A DNA stretch of 64,000 nucleotides, from the NCBI GenBank assembly GCA_023846275.1, contig CM043865.1, positions 27,633,912 through 27,697,911 of the forward strand, read 5' to 3'. Below the pieces are notes generated by a model that saw only the letters and a program-made list of their open reading frames with translations, searched no databases and was not told where the DNA came from. Positions 41,401-51,729 of this stretch are shown here, piece by piece. Origin of the DNA: Vanilla planifolia (taxonomy: Eukaryota; Streptophyta; Magnoliopsida; Asparagales; Orchidaceae). A program made the translations under genes and the position numbers. The stretch's first letter is position 1, and every line of letters begins with the position of its first letter.

Positions 41401-43335
41401 CATTCAAATGTGTCCAGCAAGTTTGGGATTCATTCCCCTACCCGACCCAAACACCGTAGCAACCAGCAAACAACGAGCAATTATTAGGAAGGTAATTAGT
41501 TTTTTTTTATTATATTTTAAATTTCTTATTTAAATCATTACTAAATAATAAGATTTCAAAGATAGTAATCAAGTGTTTGAGAAATATATATTTTAAATAT
41601 TAAATCAAAGATAATGATCAAAGATATTAAAGATAAAAATTAATTAATTTTTATCTTTAAAAAACTAATTTTAATCAAGCTTAACATTATAAAAATGAAA
41701 TTAAAATACCTAAAAGTAATATCAAAATATTTTTTGGTGATTTGCCACTTCCACTAAAATATTTTTCATGAGATTTCACTTTAGTTTCCCTTCTTATTTA
41801 AATTCCTATAAATAAGAGTATCAACTATTTAGAATTTGAAAATTTACTAAGTCAAATTTATTAAAAATACTTATGATTTATTATTATCAAATAAAATATC
41901 ATGATTAGGAGTTAATAACACAATAAATACTTGAACTGAATATGCTTGTCTTTTTGAAATGTCAAGCCCAAAAACTATCGAGCTTTATAGCACAAACTTA
42001 ATTTCTCTTATATTAATTATTGAGAGTATAGAGCTTTTGACAAACTTCTTCAAGTAGAAGCAAAGATACATCTATCATGCCTATAATTAAATTGCCCATC
42101 ACCACAGCACATAATAGAAATGTAGAACTTGTAAAGAGCATGATAGCAACACAAACATACAAACAAAAAGAAGAATAAAAAGAAGAAAGAGAAGATAGAT
42201 TTATGTGAAAAATCCAAACTCGAGTAAAACCCACAATAACACTTCGAAGTTATTTAATAGAGTTTAAAAAGTTATTACAAGTTGCTCCCTCAGCATTCTC
42301 CTACATTGATTGCTCATGATAACTTCAATAGGAAGACGTAGGCTCTACTATGAAACTCAAACCATATAATCAGAGTTCTTCCTTAAGGTATATATATTCT
42401 AAGAGGGCATCTCTCATTAGAGTAAAACTCCGAGCCCATGTATCCACATTCAACCATATATTGGTACAAATATGTATTTTGCCACCACATGCATCTAAAA
42501 TATAACAGCTTGTCAACTTGCTTTTCAGAAGCCATGACAACAGTATCAACTAGTAGTCTTATGTCATAAATTTCTGCAACCCGTCAACCTGCCTTTCAGA
42601 AGCCAAGACAACTATTATTCTTATGCTGTAAATTTCTATAACCTGTCAACCAATTTCTTAGAAGCCAAGACAACACTATCAAATAGTGCCCGTAAATACA
42701 TGTTGCCTCAATTCCATGTGACTTTATGCCTTTTGACAATTATTTCTGTATCCATGTCAGATGAATTTTCACATCCATAAAAATCTCCATACCATAAAAT
42801 ACTAGATATGATGGTAGCACAGAACAATCAAAATGGCAAAGTCGTTTAGACTGCCGTGGCTCCTACCAGGAGCCCCAAGATCCCATGTTTATAACAAGAG
42901 ATGCATGAATTTTGGACTTGTAGGACAATTAAAAAAAAAAAAAAAAAAAAAGATTACAAGCTGAAATTAGTTTTTGAACCAAGAGAATATAACTAAAAAG
43001 AATTACCGCGAGTACAGCATGCACGGTTGATTGAAACAGTCATTAAGACCATAATCAAATTTTATATTAAACAAAATAGAAACCTGTAAGAACCAAAAGA
43101 TCTAAAAGTACCATACGCCTGTTTAAGTCACCAGGATAAAAATAAAAATTAGAAAACGGATTATAACCTGGTCAGCAATCTTGTGGCGGAGAACCTTCTC
43201 CTTGTCCAGTATCTTAATGGCCACGTTCTCGCCCGTCTCCAAGTTCCGGGCGAACTTGACTTTCGCAAATGTTCCCTCTCCCAACGTCCTTCCAAGCTCG
43301 TACCTACCCACCCGCATCCTCGTTGTCGAACTCAT
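29438..43335 (-). CDS. CIPK23: CBL-interacting protein kinase, CIPK23 type
   Basis: Fourteen coding exons (minus): 43335-43168, 32303-32241, 31883-31812, 31665-31558, 31422-31342, 31160-31107, 30991-30866, 30768-30679, 30584-30465, 30390-30274, 30022-29906, 29821-29765, 29683-29609 and 29518-29438. All are phase 0 and give 1329 nt, 442 aa, normal for the family. The kinase domain has the Gly-rich loop LGEGTFAKV (18-26), catalytic Lys41, HRDLKPEN (from 133), DFG (153-155), activation-loop Thr171/Thr172 and APE (180-182). The CBL-binding NAF/FISL motif is [16 protein letters not shown] (311-326), followed by the PP2C-binding region starting near KRETRFASR. In Arabidopsis, CBL1/9-CIPK23 phosphorylates AKT1, HAK5 and NRT1.1 at the plasma membrane. 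Similarity to rice CIPK23 as I remember it ([19 protein letters not shown]) favours CIPK23 over CIPK9 or CIPK3. Intron 1 is about 10.9 kb; the rest are short. Confidence 0.95.
33490..34480. repeat. Left copy of a diverged direct repeat in CIPK23 intron 1
   Basis: Aligns co-linearly with 37927-39000. Matching landmarks are AGCTGAGTGG with AGTTGAGTGG, AATGCCATG with GCATGCCATGAACTC, CACTCGTGCATG with CACTTGTGCATG, and ATATCATTTCATGGCATGAC with ATATCATCTCATGACAC. Identity is about 60-65% by eye. The origin is unknown: it could be old terminal repeats of a mobile element or a segmental duplication. Confidence 0.65.
34900..35600 (-). mobile_element. LINE (L1-type, RNase H-bearing) 3' remnant
   Basis: On the minus strand, three pieces occur in the order typical of the end of plant L1 ORF2. 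A zf-RVT-like segment includes [18 protein letters not shown] (about 35530-35430). A linker contains [15 protein letters not shown] (about 35340-35290). An RNase H start reads [14 protein letters not shown] (about 35150-35105), followed by decayed sequence. Stops and frame changes separate them. The reverse transcriptase core is not recognisable further upstream on the minus strand, so this is a truncated, ancient copy. Confidence 0.7.
36950..37420. repeat. Degenerate tandem repeat, about 50 bp unit, CIPK23 intron 1
   Basis: A run of imperfect units of the form 'AAATTATGAAnAnCAAGnCAACnCATnnnAGCATCTCA', recurring roughly every 45-60 bases, about nine times. For example, ATCTCAAGAAATTATGAAAA near 37054 recurs as CTCTCAACAAATTATGAACG near 37094. 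Copies are well diverged, so the array is old. It has no coding potential. Confidence 0.7.
37927..39000. repeat. Right copy of the diverged direct repeat in CIPK23 intron 1
   Basis: Partner of 33490-34480, in the same orientation and about 4.4 kb away. The segment between the copies contains the LINE remnant and the 50 bp minisatellite. The boundaries are approximate. Confidence 0.65.
40150..41400. mobile_element. Copia LTR-like segment, probably a solo or broken LTR
   Basis: Contains text I associate with plant copia LTRs: a long AT-rich leader, GGTTCGATTTAAAATAAAGC followed by a CTACGTTCTTCTCC block, then a GC-richer part with CCCAACGGCTTGAAATAACG. No internal coding region is attached. 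Family and ends cannot be fixed by eye. It is clearly decayed. Confidence 0.35.
42190..42620. mobile_element. Second LTR-like segment
   Basis: Has the arrangement TATGTGAAAAATCCAAACTC, then GTAAAACCCAC and a long stretch with TAAAACTCCGAGCCC. This recalls the 'GGAAAACCC...GGTAAAAACCAC' signature of many plant copia LTRs. There is no coding part, and the ends are undetermined. Confidence 0.3.
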
Positions 43336-43376
43336 CCCTCCTCCTTTCCCTACAACTAAAGCCCAGTAACCACCTC

Positions 43377-43430
43377 TTACGACCTCTTCTTATTGCACGG
43401 CTGCCAATCCCTCCCCTTCAACACACTCAT
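43377..43430 (-). promoter_or_regulatory. uORF (17 codons) in the likely CIPK23 leader
   Basis: ATG at 43430 and TAA at 43379-43377, ending about 40 bases before the CIPK23 start. It matters only if transcription starts upstream of it, which is likely given the GC-rich leader-like sequence out to about 43745. Confidence 0.4.
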
Positions 43431-43434
43431 CTCT

Positions 43435-43461
43435 TCACTTTTCCTCCTTGCTCCACCTCAT
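43435..43461 (-). promoter_or_regulatory. uORF (8 codons) in the likely CIPK23 leader
   Basis: ATG at 43461 and TGA at 43437-43435. It is immediately upstream of the 17-codon uORF and does not overlap it. Confidence 0.35.
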
Positions 43462-43508
43462 GCAATCCACTATCGGAGGAATTACTAAGGAAAAGCTAAA
43501 TAGCCGAT

Positions 43509-43730
43509 CTAGAAAAAATCGAAAATAATGCTATCAGCGACAACGGAAGGCAGGCACGGAACGGCCACCTGAGGAGGAGGAGAATGACACACTGAGAATT
43601 CGAATCCATCGGCAAACCCTACTAGAAAACCGACTTTGGAGCGCTCTCCCTCCCGAAAATATATCGCGAAAGCAACGAGACCGAATCGAAGAGGAAGAAA
43701 GCAAGATGCGACCAGCACTCTTCTTCCCAT
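43509..43730 (-). promoter_or_regulatory. uORF (73 codons) or first leader exon, CIPK23
   Basis: ATG at 43730, in the context CAATGG, opens 73 codons that stop at 43511-43509. Base composition falls sharply to AT-rich beyond about 43745, which suggests transcription starts near there and the ATG may be very close to the cap or absent from the mRNA. Splicing in the leader could also remove it. Confidence 0.3.
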
Positions 43731-45829
43731 TGGCGGAGAGGTCCAACAATTTAACCTCAATAATATAATAAAAAATTATATTTTTAGCTCTCAATAATTA
43801 CAATAATTAAAATCATTATTAACGATTTTAATGTGATCAATATAAAAATGTACTGTTGACATATGATAGACTTGTCAAACTAAGTACCTACAACGTGAGA
43901 GAAGTTGATGACATCATTAACAATAATGCATTCAATGGCATGAAATGAATGGCTGATGTAAAAGTTTGTAATATTTTTATATTATTTAATTATTACACTC
44001 AAAGTTTGAAATTAATACTTTAATTTGGATGGATATGTATCTTCAACCATTGATTCATTTTATATTCATTACAAAAATTAAAAATGTTTCATTATTGTCT
44101 AATCCATTATGGATAACAAGTGATAAATAAATAAGTATTGAAAATAAAATTACTTAAGTCATATGTTTGCAAAATGTAATAAATATCATTCAAGACTTTG
44201 CATGAAAGATATCTTACGTATGTTTTAATTACACATTCATTAATCTGATAAACTAAGATGAATATCTACATTACACTCATATTTCATTGTTTGATTCATT
44301 ATGTTTACACTTTGGAATTAAAAGGAGACCAAGTTGAAAAGATTTTTAATTATGTTTAAGATTAATTTAATGTCAAATGGAGTATTGATTTAAATTATAT
44401 GTCATGTAATTAATATTTTAATCAAAGTAAAATTAAAATATCTATAATTAAATTTCAATTATATATTTTAATGATTTATTATTCAAATTAAGATGATCTT
44501 TATATAACATTTGCTTATCTTCAAATTCTCTCATGAATACATGTATTGTTTATTATTAGAAATACTTATTATTTGTTATTATCAAATAAAATACATATAA
44601 TCTAATGTGAGAAAGAAGTTGATGGCATCATTACAGTGTTGTATTGGCTATTTATGAAATGAGTGGTTTATATTAAGATTGGTAATGCTTTTATACAGTT
44701 CAACTCTTGTGCACAAAATTTAAAATTAAGACTTCAATTTTATGGGCATGTTATTATTTTCAACAAACTCTTATCCCATGACAAAGATCTACTACAATCT
44801 AATTCTAGCCGCTTAACATCGCTAAGTTCTTTTTGCAACTTCCAACTATTGTTTTGTCCTTAGTTCTCATCATTTCAATGACATTGTGTTACAATGAATT
44901 GTTTTACATCGAATTAACAACAAGTCATTATACTGCTTCGATTTGCATCTTATCTGGTCAAGATCAACCAATCAAAACAAGATTACCTTGTTGTTTACCA
45001 TAGCAATACATCCCATGCCTAAAAGAGTTTGTTGCATTGTTCCACGAGGAAGATCGAGCGCCTCTGCAACTAAAACATCTATCATGTTGATGTCATGAAC
45101 TCACACAGTCTCCTTTTGTTCGCATAAACTCATCAATGTTGTACTACTCCCCCAAAATATTTCTCATGCTTGTCATTGATTTTGGTTGCTAATCTTGTTT
45201 GATAAAAAAAATCAACATGTTATAAAATTCTCTTAAGATAAAAAAAAAATCAATCTTAAAGAACTATTACAATAAAGTGTCATTAAAAATTATGTATTTA
45301 TAAAAAATAAAATATGTTTTAAATATTTTTAAATCTACTTTTTTTAAATAATTCATTTCTTAAAATCTTTTTTTTTTTTCTAAAATTTACAAGTCAAAGG
45401 CACCTGGTTGTAAATTCCATGATTAAAATAATTCAACAAAGATGGAAGAAAGTTTGGATAAACAATAGGAAATAAATATGATTGACCAATGCTACAATTA
45501 TATTTTAAGGTTCAATAATAATTCACCTTCAAGGAATCTTAGTGATTCAATTATTCATGCAAACAAAGATGACATGCAATGATTCATGTAAATAAACATA
45601 GCAATAATTGAGTAATTTAAAAAAAGGATGACAACACATCGCAATAATAACAAAAAAAAAATGCCACGTGTGACAAGCTTATCCATCAAACTATCCAATT
45701 CCAACTTTCAATTTATAAGGTCAAGGAGTATAAAAAAATTGATTTTTTTAAATAAAAATTAGGTTATATTGAACATGTTATAAAGTTGATTATTCTCCTA
45801 AAGTTGCTATGCTTATGTCACGACAATGG

Positions 45830-47240
45830 TCTATGATTCATCATGATGTTAATTAGCATCGTGAATGTTTTTAATTGTGTTTCAATTATCAACTTCTCGT
45901 TGCAGTGTTATGATAATTCGTTATATGAGCATTCATAGAGAGAATTCAATAGTAAAATTATATTAACTTAAAGGATATGTCTTTCTTTCATATTAAGTAG
46001 GTGCATTGTAAAATACATAATTAGATTATCTCATATGTCCATCGTTATGTGTTTATGATAATAAGAGCTTTGACATGTCGCAGGCCCTAACCCAAATCCC
46101 TCGAGCCCTAAGGTGGTGATTTCTTTCTCATATATCGTTGAGTTGCCACCCACATCACCCAGCAACATATGCTAATATAACAGGGATTATGATATGTTGT
46201 TAGTCCTAATTTGGATCCCAACAACACCAATAGTGATTGTCTTTCTCATATTGAGCAACTGCATAAATTTATAAAAAAAATAGTTTCACATTCTTATTTC
46301 TTATTTTTCTTAATTTTTAAATCATTAAGTTTAAATAAACTTTCTTTTTTTCTTTTTTTTTTGTTTTATTATTCTCTTATTCTATTTTATCAATAACTAT
46401 TCAATTATTCATCAATAACTATTTAAACACTGGGTTCGATGGATTATTGTCAACTTTCATTATTTTTAAAGTTGATCATGCCATCCGTTGGTTCCATCAG
46501 ATTATACGACTTTTAGGTATAGTCATAGAATTTTCATTTAAACAGCATAATTTGTTGAATAAGCCCAATTATACAATATTATTATTATAATTATATAGTA
46601 TAATTCTCCCAAAAAAGGCAATCCAACTTTTATTACTCATCGTATCATCCATTGCCTTCATTATACTATCTTATTATGACAATTGTATAGTATGCAAAGC
46701 ATAGTTCGTATTTGACTCCAAGCAACTTAAAAAATAACATCATAGAAAACTGAAGAAGAAAAATCTTAGGTGGTAGCTTATGCACAACTCTTTTAGCTAG
46801 AGTGAGATTTGAATTTCTTTCTCAACTTTTATTCTGATTATAAAATTATAATTAAAAATATATTTAATAATTAATTAAATTAAGTTATCACATGTTATGC
46901 ATATGTCTCTTAGTTTGTCTCTAATTTATCATAATGTTGTTTGCATTGGGGTTAGTTTGCTTCATTAGTGTTTTCAGTTATGTTCTTATCATCAACTTTC
47001 TATTGCATGGGTAGAATGTAACAACGACATTGGGACTTGGTATTGATATCCTAACATTTATGTGATTATGGCGGTGAGAAATAGCATGAAGTGAGAGAGC
47101 TAACTAGATTGTTTTAATAACCTATTAGACGAGCATCTATAGAAGAAGTTTAGTAGCAAAAATCTATTGACCAATTGATACATATTTCTTATATATTAAG
47201 TAGATGCTTTAAAAAAACATGTGTTTAGATGATGTTTTTT
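45830..47240. repeat. Pair of diverged direct-repeat segments
   Basis: Segments at about 45830-46040 and 46915-47240 share TTATCATnATGTT, 'ATCAACTTnC...TTGCA' and 'GAGCATnnATAGA...TTnAnTAGnAAAA' followed by 'ATATTAAGTAGnTGC'. The second copy carries an extra stretch of about 80 bases. The repeat is old and non-coding. Confidence 0.45.
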
Positions 47241-47575
47241 TTAATAGAAATTCTACATTGAAATGGCTAAAATTAGTATAATTTTTAACATTGTGCATAA
47301 GGGAGAGCCAACCGCATATACTATTCACATTACATGCACAAAGGAATGCTTATAACATGAAAACCTTTTAGCAATTATACCATGTAGGACTAAGATTTTT
47401 GTGCCAATTACATCCAAAGTTGGAGCAACTCAGCACCATCTGATCATACATTTTTATGATCAAACAGTAAAGATTGCATTTATCAATTTAAATAATGATC
47501 TTGATCCATCTTATTATTTATTTAACAAACATGATCTATTACTTATGATTGATTCCTATTTTTTTATCTATCCTT

Positions 47576-47905
47576 AATCAAATGACTAAGATTTTACCCT
47601 TATTTAAGCTTTGCTTCAAGCCTTAAATCAAATGGTCATAGTTCTCATCCGAATTTATTAGATGGTTAGAATTCTTTCCTCATTATCCTTAAATGATACA
47701 ACTCTAAATTATCCATTGTGAATTCTACGATTAAGATCCTTCCCACAATTATCATAGATCAATTGAACGATCTAGCTCTCATCTCACATGATACGATGGC
47801 CAAGATCTAATCCATACGGATTCAACCATTCATAACTTATTCGCTTTTATAGCATTTGATCAAATGTTCTGAACTTCTTTCATCGAATCCAATGGCTTTG
47901 ATTGA
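47576..47905. repeat. Degenerate short-motif array ('ATCAAATGGCTAAGAT'-like)
   Basis: About nine imperfect copies of a motif like ATCnAAnGGnTAAGATnnTC occur at about 47576, 47625, 47662, 47692, 47727, 47762, 47799, 47857 and 47886, mostly 30-60 bases apart. Examples are TCAAATGACTAAGAT, TACGATTAAGATCC and TACGATGGCCAAGATC. Similar motif strings occur in LTRs of some plant retrotransposons, but I cannot name the family. Confidence 0.5.
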
Positions 47906-50491
47906 ACCCGCTTAACGATTAATTCCCTAGACATTATTTTGTATAGTTGCATTAGTCATTCTGGAAAAATATTTTAAGTTGTTTGGAATAACTTTTTAAG
48001 TCTTTTGGTAACAAATTTTTAAAAAGCTTTTTCTTGAATTTCTAATTATTATAATCAAAATTTTTATATAAACCCAACTATTATTCATGAAATGACTAAT
48101 AAATATAAAAAATATTTTAATATCTAAAAAATGGTTGCATCATTGTATTCTATTAGCATAACAATATCTCGACAACACCTACATTTTGGTACTATTTGAA
48201 ATTCCAAATTTTTTTTGCTTCTAAGTTTTCATTTTCTTAATTCTTTTTATAATTTTGAGTTATTTGTGTCTTTCATTACTCTTCAACAAATATAAAAAAA
48301 TTTATACTTTTTTATTAAAAATTATTTCTTGTTATATTTTTCTTTTTTGTTTAGGTTGGCCAATTCGATGATTGTTAAAGTTTGAGTTTGGCTTGATCTC
48401 GTAAAAAACCAACTTATGATTGAGCTCGTAAAAACATGAGTTATAGGTGAACCAACAAAATATAGTATGTTGGATGTGAATTTTAAAGAAAATCTTTAAT
48501 TAGGCTGATGAATTACAAGGAAAAATCTCAAATTATAACTCTTTTATTAATAAAGTTTTTCTTGACCTCGATTAAGAGTAGACATAGGTTCTAATTTGAA
48601 TTGAATCACTTAAAATTGGTGATGCACTATTTTAATTCTTATTTTTTATTTTTTAATCATAAAATTAAAACTTATATATAAATTTAAATAATAATATTTT
48701 TTACAAAAATGAAATAATTTATATAAAAATAATCAAAAAATAAATACAATCCAAAATTAATAAAAATATTTTAAAACCCACAATTTACCGCCCTTTTATG
48801 AGATGCACACACATTTTACTTTATATATATCTTGTTAGGGTATCATTAATAATATAATAAAGTGATATTTCTATATCTTATATTAGTTTGTGTTCTAGTA
48901 ATACAAGTAACTTAATTTCATGTATCTCATATTCATTATCAAGAATGTATGCAAGAAAGATAGACATGACTTATTAACATATTTCATTGCATACTCCATA
49001 CTATAGGATCAACATATAGTTTATACAAAAACTATATATAATCCACAATTATTTGATGATTACCTTATCAATGCACATGAAAAGATACCACTTATAGGTT
49101 TTTTAATAGCACATCTTGTCATGACAAATACACTTCTAGTAAACTATAATACAAAATAATAACCAATTGAGTACGATAACACCATCTCTTAATTTTCAAA
49201 CATGTCATTTTAGCCAATTTTTAACTTCATCATATTTTTATTATTTTTGTATATTGAGATGTGCATAGTTGTATTAGATTGATCGATGAGTACACACAAG
49301 CCTTATGACGGGTGATGACCAAAGACTAAATCATCATGCAGCATTATGTTATGCTGAAAATATCATACTTTGATGACTATCATATTATAACAAAATAGTT
49401 TTGACAATATAGTAACCAACTCACTTGAGAGGTGATAGGATCATCGTAACCACAACTAGACAACTCCAATGACTTAAACAAAGTTGCTACAACATAAATG
49501 CGTATGTCAATTGGATCGTACAAATGCAACATTTAGAGGCACGATGGAAATGCCGTTAAATAATCGAGCTATAATATCTATTTTATTTTGGACTATATTA
49601 ATTTAGTTGTTAGATAAAGAATGTAGAATTATCAAGCAAATATATAAATCATGCTCCTTAAAAATATTTTTAATTTAATTTAAAATATTTTTAGAAAGAT
49701 CTATTTAAGTTATACATTCCTATACCAACAAAATGTAGTTGTTTAAAGAATAAAACAGAAACTACATTATCCAATTATTTATCAAAAAAATTATAAAATT
49801 AAGAATGTTAACATTTCTATTCAACGTATTAATATTTATTTCTAACTTGTTAATAGCTATTTTAAAAAAATAGAAAAAAAATTAATAAATTAGATAATTT
49901 TTTAAAATATTTTTATTATTGATGAAATATTTAATAAAAATAACATTTTTAAATTTTTTTAATTTAAAAAAAAAACTTACAAAACCATGTACTGAAACGT
50001 AGCGGCAGTACAGTTCGTACTGGAGTCAAATTTGGGATTTCTCGCATAAAAAAAATATAATAATAATTAAGCAAAGATGAGCAGGCGAGGGAGATGTCAC
50101 AAGTAATTATATAATTGATAAATAACTTTAGGATGATATATTTTAGGTTCAGTAATTCGAGTTGAGTCCAAGGTGACGTACTCATATATTCATTATACAA
50201 TTTCTCAATAAATTTTATTTAATTTTTTTAAAAAATCATAATTAAAAACACATTATTTGACCGCTTATAAATTAGTTTTACTGACCATTTATAAATTAGT
50301 TATCTTTTTTCATTCACACGACTTTATTACAAATAACAAATAATCGAGTTATATATTTTATAGTATAATTTAAATAAGTTCATTTTTTTAATAGCTTGGG
50401 TTTTGGAAGAAAATTTTAAAAATGGTTTGAATAAATAAAGACATAATTTATTCAATTAATAATAAAATTCAATAAAAATGTTTATTAAAAG

Positions 50492-50522
50492 AAATAAATA
50501 AATAAATAAATAAATAAATAAA
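50492..50522. repeat. (AAAT)n microsatellite
   Basis: About 7-8 perfect AAAT units in AT-rich spacer. Confidence 0.9.
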
Positions 50523-51729
50523 CCAATATTTAAATATAAAATAATTGTAAAGTTTTTTTTATCAAACACTTTTTCTCTTTATTTTTTTCTTAATTATTAT
50601 ATTATTTTTTTCTCTTATTATTTCTTGATGATATCCTTATCTTTCTAATAAGATATTATTCAGATCATAAAAATATAATTTTATTCAAGTAAAAATAAAA
50701 TTTGATAAAAATATTTATTAAAAATAAATTTCAAAAATAAAAAAATCAAGATTTAAATATAAAATGATAGTAAACCTCTTTTTTTTTTGTTTTTCAAAGC
50801 ATTTTGTTTAACCATTACATTAAATTTCTTTTCATCCTATGGTTTTCCTTATCTTGAGACAACATCCCCTCATCAGATATAATAACTCACCATAAAACTT
50901 AAGAAGCCATATTATAATATCAAAGTTGATCATAGTATTAGACCAATTTATGATCGTGACCATCATGATTGCTTAAGAGTAAAAATGCATGACAAAACCC
51001 AAAAAGATTTGTAAGATTCTTAAGAGTAGGTATACGAAGGGATAATCTCATATTAGCTATTAAGGAGATGTTCTTGGGCATATGTAAATTCTTAAAATCT
51101 TTAAAGGTAAAGACCCTTTTGAGAAGAACAAAATAGAAGTGAAAGCTTTATCTCCAACCAAAATGCCATGTTTGGTCTCTTTTCCAAAGTTTTGAGACTA
51201 CCAAAGAGATCTTGGTTTCCTCTCTTCACATCGCTTGTGATCATTATGTGATCAACACTAACAAATCTAAAAGCATGCATATGCATAATATCTCTTGTGC
51301 TCTTCTACACAAATCTAAAACAACAGTTTGCTCACTTATATGCAGCATAAACCACAGTTCATTTGGTGATAAACAAGCAGAACTACAAATGAATTTAACC
51401 TGTAGTTAAACGAAGGTCCATAGTTCATTTGATGAGGAACAGCAGGCTAGAAAAATAACAAGGCCTGTAGCGAAACTAAATATTGGTTCAACTAAAACTA
51501 ACATTAGTTTAGAGGATTAAGAAGACCCCTACAGTTAAAAAAAATAAAATAAAATTGTAATGAACAATTCAAAAGCATACATGCTTACTGCTTCAGAATA
51601 CTGGCTTCTCAGTTTAAACTTGATAAATGCTTCCTTCATTTCAGTAGATAAATTCCGACACTACTTGTTAGTCACATTAACTATGGGTATGCACATGAAT
51701 AGCAATAAATCCTTGTGTCCGTTTGCACA

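Larger units (their letters stand above)
32304..43167 (-). other. Giant intron 1 of CIPK23 (10.86 kb)
   Basis: Runs from the donor after exon 1 (ends CAG, then GTTATA) to the acceptor before IKREIST. It holds a pair of diverged direct repeats, a LINE C-terminal remnant, a degenerate minisatellite, two LTR-like segments, a (TA)n tract (34658-34683) and an A20-type run near 42929-42950. No other gene is recognised on either strand. It is over ten times longer than any other intron of this gene. Confidence 0.9.
43800..51729. other. 8 kb AT-rich spacer upstream of CIPK23, downstream of the kinesin
   Basis: No gene recognised. It holds two diverged related segments (about 45830-46040 and 46915-47240), a degenerate short-motif array (47576-47905), an (AAAT)n microsatellite at 50492-50522, and short imperfect duplications near 51350-51480. 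Homopolymeric A and T runs are frequent. Confidence 0.5.
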
